DNA from: Maratus speciosus
Taxonomy: Eukaryota > Arthropoda > Arachnida > Araneae > Salticidae
Length of the DNA: 64,000 nt
Direction: 5' to 3'
NCBI GenBank assembly: GCA_963932465.1
Contig: OZ010792.1
Coordinates: 510,183,100-510,247,099 of the forward strand
Shown: one piece after another, positions 1-11,800 of the stretch
How the letters are laid out: each line of letters starts with the position of its first letter
Numbering within the stretch: the first letter of the stretch is position 1
Made by a program: the position numbers and the translations under genes
Notes under the pieces: model-generated
The model's database searches: none
Told to the model about the DNA's origin: nothing
Seen by the model: the letters and a program-made list of their open reading frames with translations, nothing else

Positions 1-56
1 AAACTTAAAAACGCATACCAAAATTGAAAACGCACTTCCAGCATTTATCGGTATTG

Positions 57-260
57 CACTGTTAAAAATTTTGTGATAGGCTGAACCAATTTTTGGTGCT
101 GCAGTATCTGCAACCATAAGATGGTGAAATCTCACTCCAAGATTTGGAGCTCCGTTTAAACTATAGCTCCAGATGTTGGATTAAGTTTTCACCATCTTAT
201 GGTTGCTGCTACTGGAGCACCTAAAATTTGGTTCAACCTATCACAAAATTTTTAACAGTG
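57..260. mobile_element. Fold-back MITE, ~204 bp
   Basis: A near-complete palindrome. The left arm starts CACTGTTAAAAATTTTGTGA and the right arm ends with its inverse. No coding capacity. The superfamily is not clear. Confidence 0.8.
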
Positions 261-390
261 TAGACAGTACTGTAACCGAATATTTTTTGTGTTCCTATAA
301 ACGATGGGAAACTGTTTTGCAAGTTATGTTCTTCAAAGCATCTTCAAAGTGCACCTCAATAATGCATATAAAATTTCATTGTCTGAAATA

Positions 391-843
391 CCGGGTGTCC
401 CAAAAATGACTGATGTATTTTAAAATTCAATAACTTGCAAACTCTGACAGACATTAAAAGAATTTTTGCAGGAGGGTTATGTAAAATGTCGGGAGTTTTT
501 ATGCTGCAATTCCCAGTTTTAGTTCTAAATAGTAGCGATAGACGGCGCTGCAAGTAATAGGCGCTAAATCCAGGCTCGATTTTTCAGCCTCTCTCTTCTT
601 CCATGCGAAGAAAAGAGATTAAAATGCTTTGAATGGATCCCGAAGTACCAACAATCGGGTCTGAAATTAGAACCTATTTCTCGCAGTGCCATCTATTGCT
701 TGAAATTCGAACTAAAATCAAGAATCACAGTAAAAAAACTCCTGGCATCATACATAATCCGCCTGCAAGAATTTTTTTTATATCTGTCACCGTTTGCAAG
801 TTATTGAATTTTAAAATCCATCAGTTATTTTTGGGACACTCGG
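391..843. mobile_element. TA-flanked MITE, ~453 bp, mariner-type ends
   Basis: Inverted ends of more than 100 bp starting CCGGGTGTCCCAAAAATGAC on the left and CCGAGTGTCCCAAAAATAAC on the reverse right, each flanked by TA. The centre has no transposase. Confidence 0.85.
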
Positions 844-1491
844 TACTTTAACATTAATAAAATACGCTGTAAATAATATTTCCTCGTAGAGCATTATGTA
901 ACCTAATTCACCCTGTAAACAAATGATAAATGTTTCGCACTCTTTACATTATCGAAAGCATGTTTTACCGCATGTAACAAATGCATGTCAGTTTTATTAT
1001 ACTTGAAATAGTATAACATCATTTAATACACTACAAACAAATTTTCTCCATTGACCATTTGTTTAGCTGGATTCTTTTGAGTTTATCTGAAAACGAATTA
1101 TAAATGCTACGCATTCGATTTTCAAAAGTGAACATGTAAACCTCAATAAAGTGTATCAATTACATGACAATCCGAGTATATTTACGACAGGCACGGACAG
1201 ACAGACAAACTAGTCATAAATACTTTTCAACTAAGTTGGAAATTGTTAAAATAAGACAAATGAGATAAATTAATACAAGAGGAAGCACGTTTAACTGGAC
1301 ATCCAAGGAGATCAGTAAGGGATGTTAGCTTAAGTGGATATCAATTTAGTGAAGATTAATTTTCTCATGGAACAAATTTTATATCACCAGTGACATTTTG
1401 TTGCTTTAGCAGTCTAAAAATAAAATTTTAGTAGATAAAAGTAATAAATAAAAACTTGGCCCTGGACTTTTCAACTTCTTTTTCTTTTTAT
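844..1491. other. Unassigned AT-rich intergenic or intronic sequence
   Basis: No coding signal or clear repeat. A short CAGACAGACAAAC tract near 1198 resembles the CAGACAGA motifs often seen inside transposons. Confidence 0.4.
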
Positions 1492-2970
1492 TAACACTTT
1501 CCAACATAGTTGAATTGAGTTTATGAATTCGGTTTGTCTGGCCATCTCTCTGTCTGTCCGGTTTTAAAAATAACACTTTCCGACATAGTTGAATTGAGTT
1601 TATGAATTCGGTTTGTCTGGCCATCTCTCTGTTTGTCCGGTTTTAAAAATAACACTTTCCGACATAGTTGAATTGAGTTTATGAATTCGGTTTGTCTGGC
1701 CATCTCTCTGTCTGTCCGGTTTTAAAGATAACACTTTCCGACATAGTTGAATTGAGTTTATGTATTCGGTTTGTCTGGCCATCTCTCTGTTTGTCCGGTT
1801 TTAAAAATAACACTTTCCGACATAGTTGAATTGAGTTTATGAATTCGGTTTGTCTAACCATCTCACGGTCTGTCCGGTTTTTAAAATAACACTTTCCGAC
1901 ATAGTTGAGTTGAGTTTATGAATTCGGTTTGTCTGGCCATCTCTCTGTCTGTCCGGTTTTAAAAATAACACTTTCCAACATAGTTGAATTGAGTTTATGA
2001 ATTCGATTTGTCTGGCCATCTCTCTGTCTGTCCGGTTTTAAAAATAACACTTTCCGACATAGTTGAATTGAGTTTATGAATTCGGTTTGTCTGGCCATCT
2101 CTCTGTTTGTCCGGTTTTAAAAATAACACTTTCCGACATAGTTGAATTGAGTTTATGAATTCGGTTTGTCTGGCCATCTCTCTGTCTGTCCGGTTTTAAA
2201 GATAACACTTTCCGACATAGTTGAATTGAGTTTATGTATTCGGTTTGTCTGGCCATCTCTCTGTTTGTCCGGTTTTAAAAATAACACTTTCCGACATAGT
2301 TGAATTGAGTTTATGAATTCGGTTTGTCTAACCATCTCACGGTCTGTCCGGTTTTTAAAATAACACTTTCCGACATAGTTGAGTTGAGTTTATGAATTCG
2401 GTTTGTCTGGCCATCTCTCTGTCTGTCCGGTTTTAAAAATAACACTTTCCAACATAGTTGAATTGAGTTTATGAATTCGATTTGTCTGGCCATCTCTCTG
2501 TCTGTCCGGTTTTAAAAATAACACTTTCCGACATAGTTGAATTGAGTTTATGAATTCGGTTTGTCTGGCCATCTCTCTGTTTGTCCGGTTTTAAAAATAA
2601 CACTTTCCGACATAGTTGAATTGAGTTTATGAATTCGGTTTGTCTGTCCGGTTTTAAAGATAACACTTTCCGACATAGTTGAATTGAGTTTATGAATTCG
2701 GTTTGTCTGGCCATCTCTCTGTCTGTCCGGTTTTCCGACATAGTTGAATTGAGTTTATGAATTCGGTTTGTCTGGCCATCTCACGGTCTGTCCGGTTTTA
2801 AAAATAACACTTTCCGACATAGTTGAATTGAGTTTATGAATTCGGTTTGTCTGGCCATCTCACGGTCTGTCCGGTTTTTAAAATAACACTTTCCGACATA
2901 GTTGAATTGAGTTTATGAATTCGGTTTGTCTGGCCATCTCTCTGTCTGTCCGGTTTTAAAAATAAAAGTT
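1492..2970. repeat. 79-bp satellite with 474-bp higher-order period
   Basis: About 18 tandem copies of a 79-bp unit containing GAATTCGGTTTGTCTGGCC and CTGTCCGGTTTTAAAAATAA. Variant units recur every six copies (474 bp): for example the unit with TTTGTCTAACCATCTCACGG occurs at about 1849 and again at 2323. Two units near 2645 and 2735 carry internal deletions. Minus-strand reading frames across it are artefacts, because 79 is not a multiple of three and stops recur. Confidence 0.95.
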
Positions 2971-3894
2971 TCCCCATAAACAACAACAACAACAACAAAA
3001 TACTACACCTTAATCGAAAAAGCAAAAGTAAGTCTTTATAGAGATCGACCTAAACTATCGAATGGGACAAAATATTAAAGAAATTAAAAATATTGCACTA
3101 CAAGATGCTTACTGTAATACATGGTGTGCATAACATTTATCTTCCATTTACAGGGACACACAAAATAATTAGGTTACAGTACTGTCTATGAACAAGAATT
3201 GGTGAAAGGGCGTTTTCAGTTGTTAAATTTAACTAATTTTTTCGTATTACTTGGTGCACATAAATTCTATAGATCCACGAACAAGACTGTATAAAAGACC
3301 TCGAGTACATTTCCGTTTATTTACGGAAATTGAAGAAAGGGGATTTACAAGTATTATGTATTTCCTAACTGTACTAAATGTTTGTATACTATGGAGTCCG
3401 TAGACAAATCTATAGATCACGTACAGTTTACCTCATTATGTTTGACGTAGTTATAATCAAAGGTAATTAGAACAAGTTGGTAAAGAGCGTTCATAAACAA
3501 TTGCTTGCTCCATATACTATATACTTTAAATTATCCAAGGAAATCTGTATGTAAAAAGCATGATATTCTCAGGATCTACATGAAATTAAAAACCATAAAG
3601 TATCTTTGTAAAAATGCACGCATACTGTGCGTACCTGTACGAAAAGAGCTAATTCTATGCAAAATATTTATTATTTATTTTATATAATGGCTAGTGTGTT
3701 AAGTCTTATTACTTTTTCAAATATTTTTACAAAATATCTGAAGTTTGCCAAAGTATACCAATCTCCGTAAAAAAAAAAATTATTGTGGCGTCCCTTGGCC
3801 TAATGCGCTTGTGTGCATCGCATATTTCGTACACGCTATGCGCTGGGTTGTGTGTATATCTATCTATATATATATATGTATGTATATATATATA
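2971..3894. other. Unassigned AT-rich sequence with a short TATA repeat
   Basis: Starts with an (ACA)n tract near 2983. An AT microsatellite near 3855-3894 forms the target of the next element. No coding signal is seen. Confidence 0.4.
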
Positions 3895-4065
3895 CAGTGC
3901 GTCCAAAAAGTTTATAGACAACATTTTTTTTTATCTTACAATTGAAAAAGAGGGGTAACAATTTCAAAACAATTTATAATTATAAATAATATCAAGACAA
4001 TAATAATACTATACAAAGATAATATACGTTCACAGACTTCGTGAGAAAAATAATCTTAAATTTTA

Positions 4066-5261
4066 CTGTCCCAAAAGTTTATAGACATCACATTTTTTTT
4101 TACTGTAACGTTCTAATTTTTAAGCCGTTTTCTCTGATAACTTCAAAAACTCGATCAAGCATACTCAAAACCAGCGTATGAAGAAATTCTGGCTTTAAAG
4201 AGAACCAACTTCGTTCAATTTGCCGCTTTAGATCTTGAACCGTTGCAAATTGATGCTCATGAGCATATACGTCTTTACAGCTAATCTTCCATGGAAGTTC
4301 TTCTATTCGGTTCAGGTTAGGATACTTAGGGTTGGCCAGTCCATAACAGTTACTTGATTTTGTCTAAACCACTGCATTGCAGAGTTGGACACGCTATGCA
4401 GCACGCTATTAGAGCAGTTGCTAGTATATCTATTTGTTCCCACCTAGTAACTTTCCAAGTGGAAGTTACTGTACTTCAAACGTTTTCTGGTAATCTTCGG
4501 AACATTGACGGTCTTTCAAAAAAGCAATAACGGTTGTTTCATTATAAGAAAATTCTCCCCACACCATGAGTGAACCCACTCCTTGTTGTCTGCTCAAAAA
4601 AGTTCGCGGCTCCTTGCGAATATCGTGCTAGTAATATTCCCAACCTTTAGGGCAATCTAAATTAAATTTCCTTTCATCACTAAAAAGAACACTCAACTAT
4701 TCACCTGTCCAATTCATGTGATTCCGGGCCTACTGAAAACGAGCGTCTTTATGCCGTTTTGTAAACTTTGACGAAAGGCGCATTTTGGGATAGTCAAGAA
4801 ATGTACTTGTCTGCAGCCGTCGATGGACCGTGGATTTTGATACTGGAACACTTACTGCTTTAGAAACTGACCGTACAGACATGTTCTGGGTTGAAACAAA
4901 TCTCAAAATCTTTCTGCCTTGCCGCTTAGTTGTTTTCTTTGTCCGTCAAAAATGGGATTTTGTTTCAAAATTATCCTTTTTGACATAATTCGGTAAATAA
5001 CAACCCTTCTGAGTCCAATTTTTCTTGCAATGTCCACAACTTTCGATCCACGAGCCTTTAAACGATGGATTTGCAAAATCCCTTTTTGGAAGACTGCACA
5101 TTGCGAGGCATCTTTGCAATCAGTCGGAAACGGAAAGACAGATTTGCTTTTATCTCGGGAAACTATTGCATTACAAGTACATGACCTTGGAACATACATA
5201 TTTTGGATATCAGTACTTAAATCAGATTTTAACACCTGTTATCAATATATTTTTGGGACAG
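4066..5261 (-). mobile_element. Inner Tc1-like transposon, 1.2 kb
   Basis: Ends start CTGTCCCAAAAG, matching the outer element ends after the first bases. The left flank is TA and the right flank AA, so the duplication has decayed. It carries the broken transposase at 4100-5111. Confidence 0.75.
4100..5111 (-). pseudogene. Tc1-like transposase, frameshifted
   Basis: The minus strand starts at an ATG giving MPRNVQSSKKGFC. It then needs a frame change to continue into the helix-turn-helix LKARGSKVVDIARKIGLRR. Further down, in changing frames, are typical Tc1 blocks: a SDE-type catalytic Asp region, a GSLMVWGEFS block and the DWP..SP region before the last acidic residue. Several frame breaks show that it is dead. 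In an intact element this protein cuts and pastes the transposon at TA sites. Confidence 0.8.
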
Positions 5262-5426
5262 AATTTTTTTTTTTTATTAAATCTATAACTACTAAATGTT
5301 GTTTAGTATTTATTTATTTTTATTTAATAATTACTTATTTGCATAATTTATTTCATCTTTATTACTCGTTTAGTTAGCTCTTAAATCCAAAAATAACCGT
5401 CAAGAACGAGTATTGCTCGCGCTCAG

Positions 5427-6725
5427 AGGGTTCCGTACAATAAATATATAAATAATTAACTGTATTATTGTTGCTAAAAGAATAATAAGGCTTTGTAAAA
5501 AACTATACAACGTAAGATTGGGTATAGCTGTATAATATATTATAAAAGTATGAATAGGTACACCATAAAAGCTCAAAGAGATATGAAGCTTAAATAATAT
5601 CAAATATTGCTATTCTGTATAACTCTTTTTTTTAATCTTATCTTGATCTGTTTATAATGAACTTAACTTGGTATTAACAATAAAAGTAGTGCATATTTAA
5701 ACTTCATTTGGCCTTTCATAAAACCAAATTCAGCGTAGTAATATTTTCTTTTTACAGTAGCTAAAACAAAAACCTTGTTCAAAGTTTAAACTTGGCATTG
5801 TGCTAAGCGAACTTCGAAAGGATGTCGCAAAGTTGCAACACCGCCTTTGTTTGATAGGTTTTTAATTAACTTTAAAAGACACTTGGAGGTGTATTGAGAT
5901 CAAACTCTATGCAAACTACTCACGAATCCTACAGTATTTAAGTGATTAATTATAATTAAATTAATCTGTTTTTAACAATTTGACTTTTATTGCTTTTATT
6001 CTGCTACTGTGCATTCCATTACACAAATATACCATTAAAAGTTGTTATCTGGGCTTTAAAAGCCGATGGTACATAGAGTACGCCACCCCTGTCATTATGT
6101 ATATGTCCACACCATCCGTGTCTTTAAGGGTTAATATTTCGGCTAATTACCGACGATTTTTTTCGAAAATTATTACCAACAATGCTTTTATACTTCTGAT
6201 ACTTTAGGTACCTCCAGCGGCCCTATACACCTTTACTGAATGCCTGCAAATCGAAATTTGTGTGTAACGGAAAAATTATCTTTTCTCAAAAACTATCTGA
6301 CCTAAGTTTTCCTGCAAGATTTAAATTAACGTCTACTACCTCTAATTTTTTCATAATTTTAGTTTCAGTAGATTCGGAAATAGAGGGGAGGGACATATTT
6401 TTGCACTCATTTTCGACGATATCTCAGAAAATATATTACCTAAAATTAAAAGAAATGTATTTTTGAGTTTTCACATATTACCCCACATGCTATACAAATA
6501 AACGATTTTTTTTTCAAGTAACTCAATTAGCCCCTCTACGTTTTTCCTAAATATATTTGTAAATGCTTAATAATCTGTAAATATGTGGGTCAATAGTCTT
6601 TATTACTTCCCCCAATTTGAACTTTTCACGTTCCATAGCTTACGAGTAAAATGACTGTGACAAACAGACAGACACAGGAGTGATCTTACAATGGTTCCGT
6701 TTTTACTTTTTAAGTACGGAACCCT
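5427..6725. mobile_element. Possible nested element with AGGGTTCCGTAC ends
   Basis: A 12-bp perfect inverted pair at 5427-5438 and 6714-6725. A CAGACAGACACA tract lies just inside the right end. No transposase is recognisable and no clear target duplication is present, so the borders rest on the ends alone. Confidence 0.5.
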
Positions 6726-6889
6726 AAGAATGGTTGTCTATAAACTTTTGGGACGCACTGTATATATCTCGATACGAGTATATAAGCACTATTAAGATAA
6801 CAGTTTCATTGAGAAACATTTTTTTATTGTTACTTCATTCAGTTGTTACTTCATTGTTTACTTCATTCAGAAACCTAAATCAGTGAATA

Positions 6890-8627
6890 GGGTAGATGCT
6901 CCAGTTGTGGCCACCTTTAGAGAAAATTTTAAATAGAAATTTTGCAGTTATTGACCGATTGAAGCATATTAAATCATAATAACATCATTATTTAGCAAAT
7001 TTAATTGTCTTTCTGTGAACTATAATGATTTTCTACAGAATATTTTAGATTGTGAGTAATAACTCATTAAATAATTTATATCAATTTGTACCAGTTGTGG
7101 CCACCCCTGCACCAGTTTTGGCCATCTCTATGCACCAGTTGTGGCCACTCCAATATCATGTAGTTTAACAAACATTTTAATTGATAATAAGTAAAAATAA
7201 AGCATTTTTATGCAACATCTATTTTACCACACATATATTTGTTAATATATTAAAAGAATTTTGCAATTTTTTTTATGAATTGATAAAAACATCAAGTAAA
7301 ATGTACTTATGTTGATTTTAACTGAAAATTTCAATTAAAAAAACAAAAAATATATTTAATTTGATTCATAAAAGGGACAACAGTGCCTGTAGGACATCAA
7401 GAATAACTATTTAAATCAATTTTATAATTATCCAATGGATTGTGGATTGATTAAAACACATGAATCATCACCAAAGAGTTATATTTCTGGTGCTCCAAAA
7501 CTTTGCTAGCTTGTAGTGCTGGCATTATACATTTTGAATGACCTTAATTTTACTTATCCTAGAACAGTGTTCCCTCTAGGCCATTTTTTAAGAGCACAGA
7601 ATTCTGTGTTTTTTAAACTTGGTAAAATGAACGCTGTTCTTTTTAAATAATGGGAAATACATTCTTGCTTGTATTTAGATATCTCTAGTTAAGATTTTCA
7701 CAATATTTAGTATTTCTAAATCTGTTTGCCCGAAATCTGGCAAAAATTATGGAACTTCTTCATTTCTTTAGGGAAAATACAAGAAATCATGCTGTAATTT
7801 TATTGAACTTTTTAATTTATAATTTGTAAAATCTTTCAAAATTTATGTTTTAATTTATTTATCATATAGGACATATAGCCCCTCCCCTTTGGTTTTATCA
7901 ATACTAAACACAATATACTATATTTTCTTTAGCAATATATCATTCTTTAGTTACTAGCACAGTGTCCTTTCTAAAGTAAATTATCTATTGGATAGAGAAA
8001 AGAAAACCTCTTTGATAGAACTGCTATTAGCCTTGCTTTTTTTTAATTATTGAAGCCATTACATATAAAACAAAACTAAATTGATTTTGTTTTATCCTGA
8101 TATTCTTAAAATTTATTTAATGGCTAAAATTCTCACTATCAGGAATCATGTGGCCAAAAGTGGAACATATATGTTGTACCTTTTTTGCCACTTCCAACTA
8201 CCATGGCCACAACTGGTACATATAGCAAATTTAAAGCACCAGTTTTGGCCACTTAAACTGTTAAAATAATTAATTTAAATGTGAAATTGCATTAGAGAGG
8301 AAGCTTGCCTCATAAAACGTAATAGTAATTTGTTTCAGGACAAACAGAATCCAATAAGTGCCTAATATTGAAAGATTTGGAAAACTTGACAGCTAAGCAA
8401 AAATCTTAATACTTGTGAGCACACACTACAGTTTCACACATTTATTTTTTTTGAAAGTCACATTTTATCAAAAAATAAACAAATGAGATTGTAAATGATA
8501 AAAGGGTGTTTGCTTAAGGTGTAAAAATGCATATTATTTGTCTGCATCAATTCACAGCTTAAATATTGAACAAACTTATCCAATGTGGCCACAACTGGTA
8601 CAGTGGCCACAACTGGAGCATCTACCC
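6890..8627. mobile_element. TA-flanked element with repeated CCAGTTGTGGCCAC motif
   Basis: Inverted ends start GGGTAGATGCTCCAGTTGTG and are flanked by TA. The motif CCAGTTGTGGCCAC or its inverse recurs about nine times, clustered near both ends (6900, 7091, 7111, 7135; 8202, 8239, 8584, 8602). No transposase is seen in the AT-rich core, so it is non-autonomous. The reiterated motif looks like subterminal binding sites. The element ends 44 bp from the donor of host exon 13. Confidence 0.85.
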
Positions 8628-8671
8628 TATAATAGAATTAGAATTTAAAGAAATCAATTCCAAAAACTCAC

Positions 8672-8888
8672 TTCTGCTGTAGGCCTGCTTGGTATCACAT
8701 CTGGCACTACTCCTTTAGGGGGTAAGGCGGGAGCTTGTTTGCGGTCCATGCTAAGGCTCCGGCCTAAACTGCTCCCCTTGAGTACATTGGAAATTTTTGA
8801 ACGGAGGCTTTGTTCTTTATCTTTTTTATACTGCCTTGGATCCTCGCCAACTTTTCGCCCACTCGCCACGTCAATACTTTTTGCTCTC
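8672..8888 (-). CDS. Exon 13 seen: basic Ser-rich region, gene continues left
   Basis: 217 bp: one nucleotide plus 72 codons, ending in phase 0 at a GTGAGT donor. It begins RAKSIDVASGRKV and ends PSRPTAE. Contains RSLSMDRK and PALPPK, similar in style to exon 11. The donor shows at least one further coding exon downstream, to the left. I could not find it in 1-8671, which is mostly repeats. Confidence 0.87.
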
Positions 8889-11800
8889 CTGGGTAAGAAA
8901 AAAAAATTAGACGTAGTCATTCTGTTGAAATATTTATATGAAAATAATATTAAATTTTAATAAATTTATTATCACTCTATTGACTAAATTAATAGTTTTT
9001 GAATCGAGGAAATAAATTAATAGAAATTTTGTCTTCTTAGCTAATACTATTTGAACAGCATTCAGAATATTGTCAAATGCCATTGCCGAATACCACTTAC
9101 TTTCTTTGTTCATCGCCATTAGTATATGTTTAAGTGTATGTTCTCCTGTAAAACTTTAAAACATCCAAAAACAATTTTTAGCCTTTTTTGAAACTTAAAA
9201 CTGTCTAATATATTCCTTCAAAATCGTTTATGTCTTCACATAATATTTAAATCATTGAAAAGAGTTTAATGGACCGGTGTCACATTTGACAAAAGGACTG
9301 ATCTAAACTTTGAACACGTTTCTCTTGAAAGAAATCTTTTTTAATTGATGTATCTTCTCTCGCTTAACCTGTTAAAGCTATCGGCGTTTTGTTAACTTTT
9401 ATAATTGGGGGACAAACCTCCAGAAAATTAAAATTTTTAATCATTTAGATTTTTTTTAAACAGCTTCGAAAATGAAAAATTAGTGCCAAAAATTTACCTC
9501 AAAATTAAAATATCATTTTATGAACTTTCGATTTATCTTATCAATTTGAGGTTTGGCATTCAACTAATTTAGGATATTTTAAGAATCTGTGAGATTTTTT
9601 TTTTAAAGATGATTATGAAGAACGCAATCACTTAAAACGATTTACTGTGCACATCGTGCGCAATTGCACTTTGCAATGAGTTTAGATCGATTAAAATATC
9701 AACATTTTTATATGACAGTATTCACACACTGAGATGAAAGTGCAATAAATTCAATGCCAAAAACCATTTATTTTGATGTGCATTATTTAAACAAACAAAC
9801 AACAACAACAAAATTCCTAAATATGTCCTAAATGTCAAGCCGTATCAGGAGAACATATCCTTAACCCATAAAAACCTACGTTCTATAAATAGGACACCTT
9901 CATTGTTCTCTTTATATCCAGTTAATGCGTCATTTATTATTTTGTTCACGTTCGTTATCCAGGCATTCCTCTATTCCGCTGGAAACCAGTACAATTGAAT
10001 TTGTATGTTCACTTTTGGAGCTTGAAGATGCCTTTTGCCATCTTTGTATTAAATCGTTAGCTTCTCCATACACAGAGCTACAATTGATGCACTATACGTT
10101 CCATATGTAATACGTCCTACCTTTACGAGAAAGTCTCTTAAAGGCAGAACATCTTTTTGTGTTCGATGGAAAAATATTAATTCTTTCGAAAGTCATTGCG
10201 TAAACTTCTTTTTATTGTATATTTAGGAAGTGTCGTTTATTAGTATTTTGAGACAAAACTTCAGAAATTCTCATTTAATAGTACAAAATGGTTCTATTAT
10301 TAAATATTTCAAAAATGGCTGGGATACCACTTGCTAGCTGCAGAGTTCAAGATTGTACAATTTTGAAAAATGTCCTCTTTGCCAGTTGTAGTCTTTGTCG
10401 TCCATGAAACACTTAAAAAATAAGGCCCAGCCTGTTATTTTCAGAGGGTTATCTGTCAGACAATTACCCAACAATGGTCCAACGAAATTACTTTTGATTG
10501 GTCTAAAACTGCTCCAAAACCGAGAATCTTCAATAGGCTCATTGTTGGGGCACCCACTCACAGACAACGGATTCTACAAATCGCTAACGATGAGCCAATT
10601 TTGTGGGCAACTTAAAATAGAAGGTAGTCGAAACAAAAAATGTCATTGTGAAAATAAAAAATTACACTGATTTTTTGTTTTCTGATATACAGGAGATAGG
10701 GCACATGTAAACAGTCCACATAAATATAGCTTTTTCTCATAACTGCGTTAATTTCTATAAATAAAAACTACTCAATATGGTAAAGAAAACCTTTTTTTAC
10801 ACATGGTACTTTTTTTAAATCACCTTTATGATTCTTCGATCTTTTTTTAATAGTTTTATAAATTCAAAAGATTGTTCACATGTGCCCCACCGGCGGGGTA
10901 GTTGTAAACACACGTGAGGCACATGTGAACAGAAGGAAAAAATATCCTTTGACATGTTTTTTATGCTGTTATTCATATGTCATCAGAATCATTAGTTATA
11001 TTATTTGTTAAATTCGTCATAAAGAAAAAATATATAAATATTTCTCTAGTTTCTAGGTGATATGTTCAAGCAAAAGATTATAAAATGAAAATAGGTAGAT
11101 TTGACGGGGGGGGGGGGGGGGCGAGGCTTAGATGATTGATTAAATATTGTTGCAGTAAACTAAAAAACAAAGAAGTAAATTTGGAAAAAATTAAAGCTTG
11201 TAACTTTTGCTTTGGAGTTTTTGTTTGGGAGAAATAGAGAGGGGTCATTTAGATAATATTTATGCCGAAATACTAAACATTCTCACCCCTGTACTTGCTT
11301 TATTTACTTCTAAATTAATGACAAAGAAGGGTTTTTAATGATAAAAAAAAATCTGGATTCTAAGTCTACCCCCCCCCCCTCCCCTCAAATTTAATTTCTT
11401 TTGCTTTTGAAAGAAGGGGGCTTGGGTGCTTACATCAGAATTTTACGGTAGTTATCAGTTTAAAAATTTTACTTTCTTAAAGTATTACTGATATCTATCT
11501 CCATTCAAAGCATCATATACATAGCTGTTTTAGATATGGAAATAAGTCGTCATTGCAAGTTTGGAATAAATGAAATAAAAAAAAATTGCAAAGTTGTTTA
11601 ACGTAATACTTTTTGTATTAACAACGCATAAAAAAATTGTTGTAAACCGTTTTGTAAAATAATACATAACACTTATTGCATTTTAGAATACATTAAATTA
11701 ATTTTAATTACAATTGAACGCAAACGAACTTGTTACTCTTTATGTACTTGTTGTGTTTGTGTAAGTTTCAATACAAAGTCTACTTTTTATGACGGAAATG

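Larger units (their letters stand above)
3895..6760. mobile_element. Nested Tc1-like element complex, 2.9 kb
   Basis: The outer inverted ends start CAGTGCGTCC and continue into AAAAGTTTATAGACAA, flanked by TA on both sides. Two further elements lie inside: a transposase-bearing copy (4066-5261) and a pair of AGGGTTCCGTAC inverted ends (5427-6725). The inner Tc1 has related ends, suggesting insertion of one family member into another. Confidence 0.85.

Noticed and set aside
1406..3025. A series of ~60-residue minus-strand frames with MARQTEFINSIQLC
   Set aside because: They are frames through the 79-bp satellite. The unit length is not divisible by three, so each frame meets a stop after about 2.3 units.
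1..8671. Terminal exon of the host gene left of 8672
   Set aside because: I searched for a phase-0 acceptor followed by a basic or Ser-rich frame and found none outside repeats. The exon is probably beyond the window or too short to see.
10334..10567. 77-residue minus-strand frame with SGCPNNEPIEDSRFW
   Set aside because: It covers an imperfect palindrome (CCCAACAATG inverted 70 bp apart), has no splice-phase fit with the host gene and matches no known domain.
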